Shown: positions 31,445 to 42,569 of the stretch, piece after piece | How positions within the stretch are numbered: position 1 is the stretch's first letter | Layout of the letters: every line of letters starts with the position of its first letter | NCBI GenBank assembly: GCA_019828545.1 | Contig: JACVRA010000171.1 | Location: forward strand, 248,001 to 312,000 | Direction of reading: 5' to 3' | Source of the DNA: Paracamarosporium sp. OC-R06-R3 | Lineage: Eukaryota > Ascomycota > Dothideomycetes > Pleosporales > Didymosphaeriaceae | Length of the DNA stretch: 64,000 nt | The notes under the pieces: model-generated | The model's database searches: none | What the model was told of the DNA's origin: nothing | Seen by the model: the letters and a program-made list of their open reading frames with translations, nothing else | Position numbers and translations under genes: made by a program

Positions 31445-34384
31445 GGTGATTGTCAGAGATTTGCCGGAGAGTGTGAGGTCTCACGCGAGGGTCAGGAGAT
31501 TCTCAGCGCACAATGGGGCGAGGCGCCAAGCGAGGTCGTAAGACCAAAGAGTGCAAAGGAAGGCCTGGACACAGCTGCGACGACTGTAGATAAGCTTGCT
31601 TTTGTCCTCGCACGCAGCGTCTAGTTTCAGAGAGGCAGCAGGCAAAAGTGGATGGGTAGAGTGGAGGGCGTCGAGGTCGGGTGAGGAAGCAAGGGCAGAG
31701 CAACGTGCACCCAGAGTCTTGTCCAAGAAACGATTACGGGGACCCGCCGGGTTATGACGGTGCGCAGGCCGGCCGTCTTGCAGAGCACAACCTCTGGCGG
31801 CAAGCGTGAATGATGGTGGCAGCGGGAGTGAGGGTTCTAGGCTGGCCGCGGTGCAATGTGGGCTGCGAGGCCATGGGCGCGCAGAGAAGCACCCGGACGC
31901 TCCATGTCCGCAAAATCCCGTCAGTCGTTGGCGCTGAAGCACGCAGTGTCCAGGAGGGCGTCGCCTGGAAGCAATCAGGCCACTTTCGGTGGCGTGACAT
32001 TTGGGACCCTGGCCGGCGCCATGCCGCCTTGGGGCTAGCGGCCTCCCACCCATCCACGCGCCGGTCCATGGCGCGAGCCCGCGTCGAGGAGCCAGCACCG
32101 CCGGCACACCCACGCCCGCCGCGGAGAGCGGAGAGCGGGCTCGTCGTGTCGTCGCCGCGTCGAGCTGCCCTCCCGCGACGGCAGAGGGTGCGTGGCGGAG
32201 AGGCAGGGCAGGGCAGGCGCCGCCCGCAACGGCCGCTAGGAAGCGCCCGGCTAGCTCGGCTGTCAGGCTGACACGTGCCTGGGCGAGGGGCCCTCCAACG
32301 TGACTCGCGCCCTGAGCCCGACCCTCAGGATCCCCAGCGGGCGCTGCAAATTGCACGAGCCCCTGTGCAGCTGCCCTTGCACAAGTCACTTGCTGGGGAA
32401 TCTGCGGCGCGTCCAGATCATGTCTCCGGCACGCTCCGATGGAAATGGAATGCATTGCAACGACAGTCACCATCGCGGAAACAAAGGCAGTCATGTTTCG
32501 GTGTCCACGCAAGCGCTCCCAGCACCCACTCCCAAACCCGACTTCTTTCCCGTGCCCGCTGCCGATCCCATCAAGGGTAGACGAGGCGGCTCCAGCAATA
32601 GCCCTTGCCGAGCCGCTCCAGATTCCAACCCAGCCCTCGCCAACGACGGGAGCCCTTCCACCCGATCCCTTTGACCCCACCTCCACGTTGTGCCGCCTCT
32701 ACTTGCCCTCTTCGCCCACCATCGCTTTTCACCCTGTCCATGCAAATTGTGTCTGCAACCGAGGCGGCCATAGATCGGCGAAGCCTCTTCCAAAACCCCA
32801 TGGATGTGACGCAATAATCCCATCTTCGTAGTGAAATAGGAAATTGAGGCACAGACCGCCGTTTTGTTGAGTCCCTAAGCGATTCTTCCTTCCTTCCTCC
32901 CGATCCCATAAGCAGCTCGCGCTTACTCCACTGTTTTTTCTTCAACTGTTCCCACCTATGCTATTCGTTCGCTAACAGTACATTCCCAAAGCACATTGGT
33001 ATGACCCAGTACCCGGGTAACATGTGCAAGTTGCAAGTAAAACTGCATTCAGGACAGTCCTCGTCGTGCATACACTACCAGCACGACGATCGTTCTCGCA
33101 GCAAAAGTGGCAGGTGCGACTGCTGCAACACTAACGATCCGGGTGCCAAGACTAGCTTCACGCCTTCCTCGGGATCATTCCCAGGTACGTCTTCCGTGGC
33201 AATCATCAGGAGAGGTTACGTAACGAACATGGTGTAGACAATACTTTATTGTGGACCACAAACGTTCGACGAGAACTGATCGTTCACAATTGATAAGATA
33301 TGCAGCTAGCCATTGCACAACATCAAGCCCCTCTCTATGCTAGTCTTGTTCAACTATCCGAAATTTGCTCGCCATGCCCGGTGCTGCATGTTAATATGTA
33401 CAGATATCACCATAGATATAGTGTCGAGAACGTCCCCTTGCTATGGCCAGGGATTTTGATGCTGTGCCAGCATTCGTTAGCACGGCACCGGCCTCTCTCT
33501 GTCCAGGTACAAAGACCTTGGCATGATATTGGTCTAGATAGCTGGTGACGCGGGGTAACTTGGACAGTGATTTGCGGACCTTCGAGTCGTACTCAGCTAC
33601 GTGGAATGTCCATACAACGGTTATTGTACCCTGTCACCCATAGTCCCTCCTGCTGGCTACAAGACAAAAAACCGTAAAGTTCGAATGCAGTTGCTGGAAC
33701 CTTATCCATGCTATGCCCCAGGCTAACAACATTTCTACTAAAGCACGGTGCAAGGCAGATTCTTTTTACTATTTAGTCATAAGTGGGGATGGACTGTGAT
33801 GCATCCTTCTTCTCAGCTTGGTGCAATCGCGACAGACTCGACCCTGTTAGAAATATCTTGCTTGTTTGGTCGTAGAACTTTTGTTGCATTGGTTGTACCT
33901 CGAGTTGCTGACGTTGCTGTCGACACTGTCTGGCACGTCAGCATCTGTATATAGAAAAGCGACTGATTGTTCTCGAGGCAAACAGGAACACGAGCAAATG
34001 CCCTAAGAGCATTTCCGCATCCACATCATGTCTTCAAAAGTGCTAGGTATTTTCAAAGTTTGCGCCGCAGAGCAGAAATGGCCCCCAATGCGGCGGAGGG
34101 AGTGGGTATGTCAAGCCACATGAGCCACACAGCTAGGCAGCCAAAAATAGGCCAACGGCCAACCGCTACTCACCTGCGTCGGGGCTGCTCGCCCTGTTCA
34201 TCCTCTTCTCAGCAGCCTTGTCAATACATTGTCGTACAGTTCGTGCCTGTGCATTTCTTCTCACGCTCTTTCCCCTCTCTTTCTTGTGCGTGTTTGTCGT
34301 GCGTAGCATCGCGTGCTTGGTTCCTTCTCCTCTGATCAGCGCCATCGCAAGCCTGTTTGTTCACGCAAGGCTATCCCTCCAGTG
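31445..34384. promoter_or_regulatory. Large upstream region of the bHLH gene, 2.9 kb
   Basis: It separates divergent bHLH (-) and F-box-like (+) genes. 31,800-32,300 is strongly GC-rich, and all six frames stay open by composition; the 401-codon minus frame starts at GTG and is not protein-like. Long leaders and promoters are usual for developmental regulators. No specific site identified. Confidence 0.4.
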
Positions 34385-35185
34385 ATGCGCGAGACCAAAG
34401 AAGTGGAGCCATTCCGCTTCCTCGATTTGCCGAAGGAAATAAGATTGATCATTTATGAACACCTTCCGCGGTCAATCAAGCATCATCAGACACGTCATCC
34501 CGATGAGCCATCGCACCGCATGACCGTTATAATCAAATCGGTCCCTGTCGCTATCCTATCGACATGCAAGCTAGTCTACCATGAAGCACATCCGATTCTG
34601 CGGGCCACCACCAATACTTTCATCCGGGATGGACCGCCTAGGATCATCGATGGTGTCAGTGGTCGCGGTGAAGGCCGCATGCTCGATGCTCTGATTCGAG
34701 CCATCATGAAACAAGTGGAAGCCCTCCGCGACCATGATATTCCAGGACAAGGGCCATGCCTGACTCTCATGCAGCTCTTTGAGGGCCGTCTCCGCAACGC
34801 ACTCCTAAGCAAGCGCACCAGCCGGTACCTAGTGAGGTTTGTTCACCAAGCCGGCCACTTCTTGAGATACTCGTCCGTTCCAAACGGCCCTAGTGGACTA
34901 CGGGCTATAGAGCTTGTGAAGTATACCTCGCCGGGCTCGGGAATAGGACAACACTGGGCGCTCGGAGCGGATCTACATGCCATAAACAGCCGCCTCGTTT
35001 CCAAGGGAGTCGCCGTAGTGTGTGCTGGCGTCCTGCCTGCTGGCGTTGCGGAAGCATCGAACCGTGCGTCCGGTGATGTTCTCGTTCCTCAGCACGTCAA
35101 CTTCCAAGCGTATGGTCTCGAGTGCTACATACCAGCGACTCGTCAAATGGAAGCGGACCATTGGGTGGAGGGCTGGCTTGGGTGA
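34385..35185 (+). CDS. F-box-like fungal protein of unknown function
   Basis: Intronless ORF of 266 codons. The frame extends upstream to 34313 only through a GTG, so ATG 34385 is preferred. It opens with FRFLDLPKEIRLIIYEHLPR, the F-box-like LPxEIRxxIYxHL helix common to a large group of Dothideomycete and Sordariomycete proteins. It continues with VPVAILSTCKLVYHEAHPIL, which follows the motif in that group. The C-terminal two thirds (IRAIMKQVEALRDHD, FEGRLRNALLSKRTSRYL, GLECYIPATRQMEADHWVEG) show no domain I can name. If the motif works as an F-box, the protein would recruit substrates to an SCF ubiquitin ligase, but many family members lack evidence for Skp1 binding. No signal peptide or membrane helix. 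Confidence 0.75.
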   Translation: MRETKEVEPFRFLDLPKEIRLIIYEHLPRSIKHHQTRHPDEPSHRMTVIIKSVPVAILSTCKLVYHEAHPILRATTNTFIRDGPPRIIDGVSGRGEGRMLDALIRAIMKQVEALRDHDIPGQGPCLTLMQLFEGRLRNALLSKRTSRYLVRFVHQAGHFLRYSSVPNGPSGLRAIELVKYTSPGSGIGQHWALGADLHAINSRLVSKGVAVVCAGVLPAGVAEASNRASGDVLVPQHVNFQAYGLECYIPATRQMEADHWVEGWLG

Positions 35186-38100
35186 GCGACTATTCTGGAA
35201 TAGTCTTCACTAAGGCGAAGCTTCGGCATCGAGCTCTCTCACGCCATCCCGTCGCCGCGAAAGCCTGACACGAAAGGTTTACCCCATGATTCGGTCGGCA
35301 ACGCTTGGACATCATCTTAGGTCGCCGCGAGTAGATTGCCACTCAGCTTCAAGGGAATCATCAAATGGGCGCTGTTGTTCACATGGAAAATACACCAGAG
35401 ATGCAACACGCCACTATAGCGGAAAGGTTGGCCTATTACCCGCTGACCATCCTTTGGTCGCCAGCAAAGGCCTGCGTTGGAGGAACTATCGCGAGTAGAG
35501 TAGCTACAGGGCAAGCATGCTCAGCAGCACTGTTTGAAGCCTTGCTCGCGTCACAATATATCCCAATTCATTGGGTGTCACTAACGGTAGGAGACCTGAC
35601 GAGTTTTAGCGTTGCGAGCCAAATGGAAAGACGAGCTTCCAGCGGAAGCCTTCTTCCTGTTTCCGAGCCATTTTGTTCCAGTTTTCTTCTCTTCTCTCCT
35701 CTTTTGCTTTCTCTTCTTGTTTTTCTTTCCCTTTTTTTTTTCCTTACAGTTTCTGGCTTCTTCCTCGGGCATTTCGTGTTTTGCATCGTGTTCTTCGTGT
35801 TCTGTTTATTTGTTAGCGCCATTGTCTCGGCGCACGAAGAGCAATCTCGTTCAAGTATTGGCGTAGCTTATCTGCTTAAAGAATTGAATTATACAAATCT
35901 AATGGGTGTGCTCTTTTTTACGTGGTGATGTGCACGGCTACCGTTACATGTAGCTTCTGGTTATGTTGGTACACCACCAATACTTTTTTGTACTAAGGCG
36001 TATGCTGAAATTTTTGTCAGAAACAACACTCCACACACCATTGATACACACGGGGCCAAAAGAAAAAGAAAAAGGAAAGGCTATCACAGCCTGCCACGGG
36101 CGTATGCGCCCTTGTATGTCCTATACAGCGGATTAAATTAATAAGGATTCCATGAACTGAAGACGCGTGAGATCGTTGGCTTGCGTACCAACATGGAACT
36201 ATAGCTTTGTCTGATATGAGTCACCTTAGTGTGTAGGGATTTTGCTATCGACTAACCGCCAGAATACTTGCAACACCTACGGGATCTAACCATACTTCAT
36301 CTGTATGCCACACATAGTGTGAGTCGCGTCGTTTCTGGCCAATCGATCAAATGTACCTATAGCAGATGCAGAATGTGTTCGTACAAATTGTGCCCCAAGA
36401 GTAAATCGCCCCAGGTCAATCGATTAATCATATCTAGTGCAAGTGCAAGTGCAAGGGCGGATTCGTATGGAGGTCAAGATACCCAAGGATATATATCGAT
36501 TTTTGCAGCCGTCGTAACTTTTATTCTAGGGTCCGTCGGAGGAGTGCAGATCGTTGTTGAGCTACGGCGTTCAGATGCAGAGTAGATATGTCCTTCATTA
36601 CAGGTGGGATTTGGGACGCGATAGGGAGTGATTCCCAGGAGTGGGAAAGTGCTGTGTGGAGAAAAACTAGTGAGACGTGTTTTACAGGCTGAAAAAAGCC
36701 TTCTGAAAAGAAAAGAAAATAATAGGAGACTTCCGGTCCAAGTGATAGAGAGAAAAGACGCTCACTTTTGTATCATGCTTTTTGTATTATGTTTCAACAG
36801 TGCAGGAAATGTCTGTAGGGGCGATCCCATTCCAAATAGTCCGTCGATTGCGGGATGCGTGAGAGCTTTGGCAGACGTCTCACGAGTTTCTGGTCGGGTT
36901 CACGATTCTTGCTTGTCTATGGAGATACACGAATACTAAACAAGTATTTCGAGACGTAGCCAATCGTTGAATGTAATCTATAGAGTTATTCTTTTAAAAC
37001 GGTTCGATCAGAATCTAGGCTTATCTCTCGATAATATTCAATGCCCTCTGCTACGCCTTGTTTACCTAGCGTATCTCTTGTTGGACACAGAGTATTATTG
37101 GGAAGCTATAAACGGATTTAAATGCAATGAATTTATGAATCGTTGGCTCACTTTGACCTCGTGCTACGGGTACAACAACTAAAAGGTGTGACAAGAGAGC
37201 TTTTTGAGCTACTGCTCGACGCGATATCTTGAACGTGAACCCCATCAGTCTTAAAATACTATGATGCTTAATCAAATATTCACTTAAGGAAAGGATGGAG
37301 TAAATTTGTTCACCACTCCAGGCTAAATCTCCTTTCTCTCTCCTTCTAAGATGCTGAGCCAAGAGAAGCTGTACACGCTCCAAGTATGCCTTCGAAGAAT
37401 AACAAGTTTAGAGCTCAAAGCGCTGACGCTACTATCGGCAGCTTTGCTCCTTCACCTTTTGCAACGTCATATACCACGCATCGCAGGACCGGTGCTCTGT
37501 GTATCTAATTCACACGTTGATACCCTCATCAAATTCTCTTTTTATGATGCTGCCTCAACTACTGCTAGCTACGTCCCCATATCCGCCACCGCCGTCGGTA
37601 GTAGTATCATTTTTTAAACCCGCTTGCAGAAACAAGCCCGAGTCCTTCTTTGCCACTTATGCCGCCAGTTCTGCCCCCGTTTAAGATTGCAGAAGCGCGG
37701 ACTTACTTGGACGGATATAACGATCCCATTTCTCCGTAGTAGTATCGCTGACATGCTCTAGGCTCACTGAAGGTATGGGTTAAATCGTGAGTGGGTACAC
37801 CTTGATTTTTTTTTTGACAATGCCTCATCGCTATTAAGGTTCCATGAAGTCATGGCAAATCTGTGCAATCTGAATAAGTCAAGACACCGTTTTAATATGA
37901 TTTAATATATGTATCGAATAACAGTGGGGAATCGCGATTTTGAACGAAGAGCTCATAGCGCCGTAATCGATTATCCGAAGGAAGAACGCTGCGAGCTCGG
38001 AGCTTTCCGCAAGACAATATCTCGCGACGTTCAGAACACAGTGTAGGAATTTACGTAGAGCAATGACGAGATACTAGCAATACAGACGTCATGACATTGA

Positions 38101-39180
38101 ACCTGCAACCATCCAAAGCGAAATTGTCGCTATCTTGTCCAGGAAAGTTGCTCCCATCAGCTCTATATAAAGACGAAGAATAAGATCGTCGAGCAAGACT
38201 ACTACTCGATGTGTTTCTGTTTCGATCCTGAGAGCAGAATAACGAATGACATAGCCACACTATTTTACACTTGGATCACTTTTATCCACCAGTAGATCCG
38301 GTCCGCCATACCCACTTTTCTGGGACCATAGTCACGATATCGAGTGTCCATGCGGGCTCGACAATGTACTGGTATTTCAATTGAGAACATTGCTCTATAG
38401 CTAGATCCGAAGGAAAGACAGTATGTAATACATTAGTTCTTGCACGGTTGAGGCAGCAGTGTGATCATCTGGAGTAAGTCACCAGAGAAGGCGACTAAAA
38501 TAGTACGGTCTTGACAAATCAGATGAGCATGAAGGGCTTCTCATAGCATAAGTAGCTCGATAGTACGTGGAACCAGGGCATGTTTAATGAAAGTCTGAAT
38601 GGGATAGACGTGATCTGCCACCTTGAGGTGGCTTAACCTTATCGCCGAACACATCCTGCGTTTTACCTCAGCTGCGGCGTGTCAACTGTGCGTTTAGGTC
38701 CCTAAGACTATGACGTATAATGGAAGCTTGTCGATTCAATAACCTCCATCCCCTATCTCATGGGGCAATAACATATGCATAATGTATGCATTGCTCAGCG
38801 CAGAGCAGAGCAACATGCCTACTGTACACAATTTGTGTGGGTTCACTTGCCTGAATATCGATCCCATTCCTCGAGTCGTTAGCCCATCATGAATAAGATG
38901 TAGACACGATATCTGCTAGGGAAGATTCAGTGTACTCGAGTAGAGAACAAATCCAGCACGCAGTAACAACCCATTGCTCCCTCAGTCCAGCTCGTCATCG
39001 CCTTCTGAAGGCTGTGTCGCCGCCATTTTCTGCCGGCATAAAGCGTAGCGGCTTGGCGAATGGAATGTCACTGCCTCGTTCTGATTCGCTGATCACACTA
39101 CCACCCTTCAGTACATAAAAACGACGGAGAACAAGAGAAAAGGAAATACGGATAGAGTCTCATATTTCAAATCACGAGTG
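35186..39180. other. Gene-poor stretch, 4 kb
   Basis: No supported gene. A 187-codon frame with a true ATG (35365-35928) is open, but its hydrophobic part is just a pyrimidine-rich tract (about 35685-35755, ending TTACAG) read as protein. From about 36.9 to 38.3 kb the DNA is AT-richer with only short ORFs. No transposon protein, terminal repeat or tRNA was recognised. Confidence 0.45.
36437..36454 (+). repeat. (GTGCAA)3 tandem repeat
   Basis: Three exact copies of a hexamer in non-coding DNA. No functional claim. Confidence 0.8.
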
Positions 39181-40988
39181 ATGGACACGCGCAAGCACTC
39201 GGGGCCCCAGCCAACCCCGCTGGGCGCCACAATCCCCCCATCCAACAGCGACGTCGAAAAAGGAATTAATCCCGCCACCAATGCAGATGACCACCCAGTC
39301 GGTAAGTTCTTTTTTACCACGGTACTACCTGAGCACATGTATGTTCTTACCAATGCGGCAATTCACTCACGCTCCCTGCAGGGCAAGACGAGATTCTCCC
39401 CCCGCTGAAAGGCCTTTCCTTTCTCGATCGATTTCTCGTAGTATGGATCGTCCTCGCCATGGCTGTGGGCATCGTGCTCGGGAATACAGTCGCTTCGGTC
39501 GGGCCGGCGCTGCAGAAGGGCGAGTTCGTCGGCGTTAGCATGCCAATAGGTACGTTTCCTTGAGCTTCGTATTCTTCGCGTGGGCAGATATTACGTCGGC
39601 GTTACGGCTTCACGTTCCGTAGCGGGCGGCGAGAAGTGCGCAGGTATGGATGTGCTGGCTGTGCGCCACATGGATTTCTTATTCAAATCTTCGGAAAAAG
39701 AAAAGGAGATGGGGAAAAGCCATACATAGCTATGGAAGACGCTTGATAGCATCGCCATCGACGGATGCAGTGCACATGCACCGGCTTCGATCGGAGATTT
39801 GATGGACTCGTGGTCACCACGTGAAGGCTGGCTTGCTGGGCGGTCCCGTCTTGTCCGTGGAAATATGGGAAATAGCAAAGTTACCAGCTGCGTGGTAACG
39901 TTCGGGCTTACGCTTTGTGGGCTATGCAGCGCGCTACTGTGTTACCGTCCCCTGCCTGATTCGTCATTGCGAGATTAAGTTTTCGAAGCCTGAAGAACAC
40001 AGCTAATGAAACGTAGCGATTGGTCTCCTGGTCATGATGTATCCAATATTGTGCAAGGTCAGATTCGAGTCTCTACATTTGCTGCTCAGGTCTCGCGAAC
40101 TGTGGGTGCAGATTGGTAAGTGAATTGAAGAGAGACTTGGATCTTGTTGTCCAGCTCCTGTATGTTTGGAAAATTAATCGGGTAGACTTTCCTAACAACT
40201 AAACAGGTGTAAGCTTCGTTCTAAACTGGATCGCTGCGCCGCTCTTCATGGTGGGTCTGGCATGGGCCTTCCTTCCAGACCGCCAGGATCTTCGCGAGGG
40301 TCTCATCTTCGTGGGGATAGCACGATGCATCGCCATGGTACTCATCTGGACAGATCTCGCCAAGGGCGATGGCGACTACTGTGCCGTACTAGTGGCGTTC
40401 AACTCGGTTCTGCAAATTGTGCTCTTCGCACCCTTTGCCGTCTTTTACGTACAAGTCGTCAGCCACGGTGAAAAAACGAACGTCTCTTACGATAAAGTTG
40501 CTCAGAGCGTCGGCGTCTTCCTTGGGATTCCTCTGGGTGCAGCAGTGCTTACACGCCTTGTGATAAGGAGGCTTATCGGCGAGGACAGATATCAGAGAAG
40601 GTTCATAAGATACATTGCACCGTTTTCGCTTATTGGGCTGCTGTACACTATTGTTGTTCTTTTTGCGAGCCAGGGCGCTCATGTGGTCAGGCAGATTACT
40701 GACGTCCTGCGCGTATGTGCTCCGCTGCTGGTGTACTTCCTGGTCGTATTCTCTAGCACGGTTTGGTTTTGTTGGAAGATGGGCTTTGGGTACCAAGTCA
40801 GTTGCACGCAGAGTTTTACTGCTGCGAGCAACAACTTCGAGCTTGCCATAGCTGTTGTGGTCGCAGTATACGGGGCGGGAAGTCGGCAAGCTCTAGCGAG
40901 CACAGTGGGACCCCTGATTGAAGTACCTGTTCTGGTGGCCTTGGTTTACGTACTCAAGTGGCTGAGAGCTAAATGGCAATGGTCATAG
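39181..40988 (+). CDS. ACR3: ACR3-type arsenite efflux transporter
   Basis: Membrane carrier exporting arsenite (and often antimonite) across the plasma membrane; member of the BART/ACR3 family. Exons 39181..39301, 39382..39549, 40017..40115 and 40207..40988 give about 389 residues, all in phase. After a polar N-terminus come FLDRFLVVWIVLAMAVGIVL, PIAIGLLVMMYPILCKVRFE, WVQIGVSFVLNWIAAPLFMV and GLIFVGIARCIAMVLIWTDL, the last carrying the conserved catalytic cysteine (ARC) in helix 4. Later marks are YCAVLVAFNSVLQIVLFAP and TAASNNFELAIAVVVAVYG, the conserved NNFELAIA helix. About ten helices are expected, the full family count. Intron 2 is 467 nt, far larger than the window norm, yet the flanking exons join without loss. 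No arsenate reductase or arsenic regulator sits beside it, so it is not in an ars cluster. Confidence 0.93.
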
Positions 40989-42332
40989 GAGGTTGGCCTT
41001 AATGTTAAGGTCTGATGCTTCTCGGCAAGCGAGGTGGTCGAGAAAGAACACCGCAGTGACTCTAGCCGGTGGGCTTGATAACCGAACAGGGGTCTGTCAG
41101 TCCATCAAAGATCACAAAACAATAGGCCATCCTTCGAATCGTTGTACCATAGAATGGGTGGTAAAGGCTCAAGTCTATTATGACTTAACATGCGGCTGTA
41201 AAATCGTGGTGCTTCGGAAGCACGCAAGCGCTCGGCACAGATACCAATAACACCTTAGATGCTGCTACAACCCGATAAAGAATCGCTTCCAGGAGAACTT
41301 TCTTTATCGTAGAACTATCAGGCTAGAAAAGGGGCTAGCGCCGCCGACAGAAGTGTAAAAGGCGGGTCGGTGTGACTATGTAAGATGTCGACAAGGCCTC
41401 GAAGCGTAGTGCGTCCATTTGACCCTAAAATGCGGGTAATGGGATCGCCCGCTAGCTTGGTCGGCTAGTCGTGGGTGGATATCTGCCTAGCGTGCAGCGA
41501 GCTGTCGTCTTCGGAATCGGGATTTCTCATCGACGCGCGATCATGACTCAGTAGATTTTCAACATATGTAACCGTCAGCTATTTGTATAAGGATACCAGG
41601 CTAGCCAAGCTCAGGATCAGAACCCTCAAGTCAGTGTCTGCGCGGTGCAGTGGCGTCAGCGGCACGGGGCATACGCAAGAAAAGAGAAGTGTTATTGTGA
41701 GTAGTTGGGAGTGGATTTGGAGTCATTTCGGTTCGAGTTGGAGTAGGTTGGAGTAGGCTGGAGAACTACGGAGCTATTTTGACTTATGTGGAGATGATCT
41801 GTACATTCTGATGATAAATTTAGTGCATTGTTCTTAGCACAAAATTGCACTGATCTGACCTTGCTATGGGATCATATTTGAGATAAGACAGTGACTTCAA
41901 ACTCTAGAGAAAGTCAGCACGGCGAGACCTTGGCCTGGAGAAAGCAGGAGGTCGTATCAAGTAGCTGAAATAGAACGCGAAAAGGATGCAAGCCAATCAA
42001 GCGCTTATTGAAGTTGATAATCTTGAGCCGTCGAAATTCTAGATTTGATCACTCGAGTTTTGAGTGAGTGGAAGTTTCGATAGGTTTCCTGCGTTTGGTC
42101 GACCAGGCTTGGCCGCCAGTAGTCGTTATGGTGGGTTTGCCTGTTTGTATTACATTATCTACGGAGGATTAGTCAAAAAACACTTTCGAAAGCGGATTGA
42201 GCTCTGATAGGGTGCCAGCGGGCTTCCTAGTCTCGGTTTTGCGAACGCCGACGACAGCGGAACAAGGCTAAAGCGTGGATTCAGCCACGTAGATACGCAT
42301 CTGGATTCCTGGGTCTCTATGGTTCATGCACC
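40989..42332. other. Intergenic, 1.3 kb downstream of ACR3
   Basis: No gene recognised. It contains the short tandem repeat listed at 41737-41763. Confidence 0.4.
41737..41763 (+). repeat. 10-bp tandem repeat (GTTGGAGTAG), 2.7 copies
   Basis: Two exact copies and one diverged partial copy of GTTGGAGTAG in non-coding DNA. Confidence 0.75.
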
Positions 42333-42569
42333 TTGCCGTATTTTTCTACCAAGCCTGCTGCTACTGCCTTATTTGTATTGGTGTTGTATGCGTCACTTAC
42401 TGTGGCTGGGCCGGCATTTGACGATCTCGAAGGAATGCTGCCGAGGGCTCCGAGGACTTTTATGGGTGACTGTGAACAGGCCGTAGAGCCCATTTGCGAA
42501 AGTAATATCAGTCTACGAATTTTGTTGCTAAGATTTAATCTCAGTCACAGTGTATGTTGTAGTCAGTAG
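42333..42569 (+). pseudogene. Secretory-type small ORF without ATG
   Basis: The frame reads PYFSTKPAATALFVLVLYAS, then LTVAGPAFDDLEGMLPRAP, followed by a segment with two cysteines. That is a convincing N-terminal signal peptide with an A-G-P cleavage region and a short mature part, as in small secreted fungal proteins. The codon where the start should be is TTG (42333), and no in-frame ATG lies directly upstream. A 43-nt intron (GTAATA at 42502 to CTCAG at 42544) would extend the frame by about 55 codons to a TAA near 42722. So this is either a gene that has lost its start, one with an unseen upstream exon, or chance. The product's role is unknown. Confidence 0.3.

Noticed and set aside
31481..32686. 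401-codon minus-strand ORF upstream of the bHLH gene
   Set aside because: Starts at GTG, lies in strongly GC-rich DNA where several frames are open at once, and has no domain-like content.
35365..35928. 187-codon ATG-started plus-strand ORF with apparent membrane helices
   Set aside because: The hydrophobic part is a translated pyrimidine tract, and the rest is unlike any family. It may be 3' UTR or intronic sequence.
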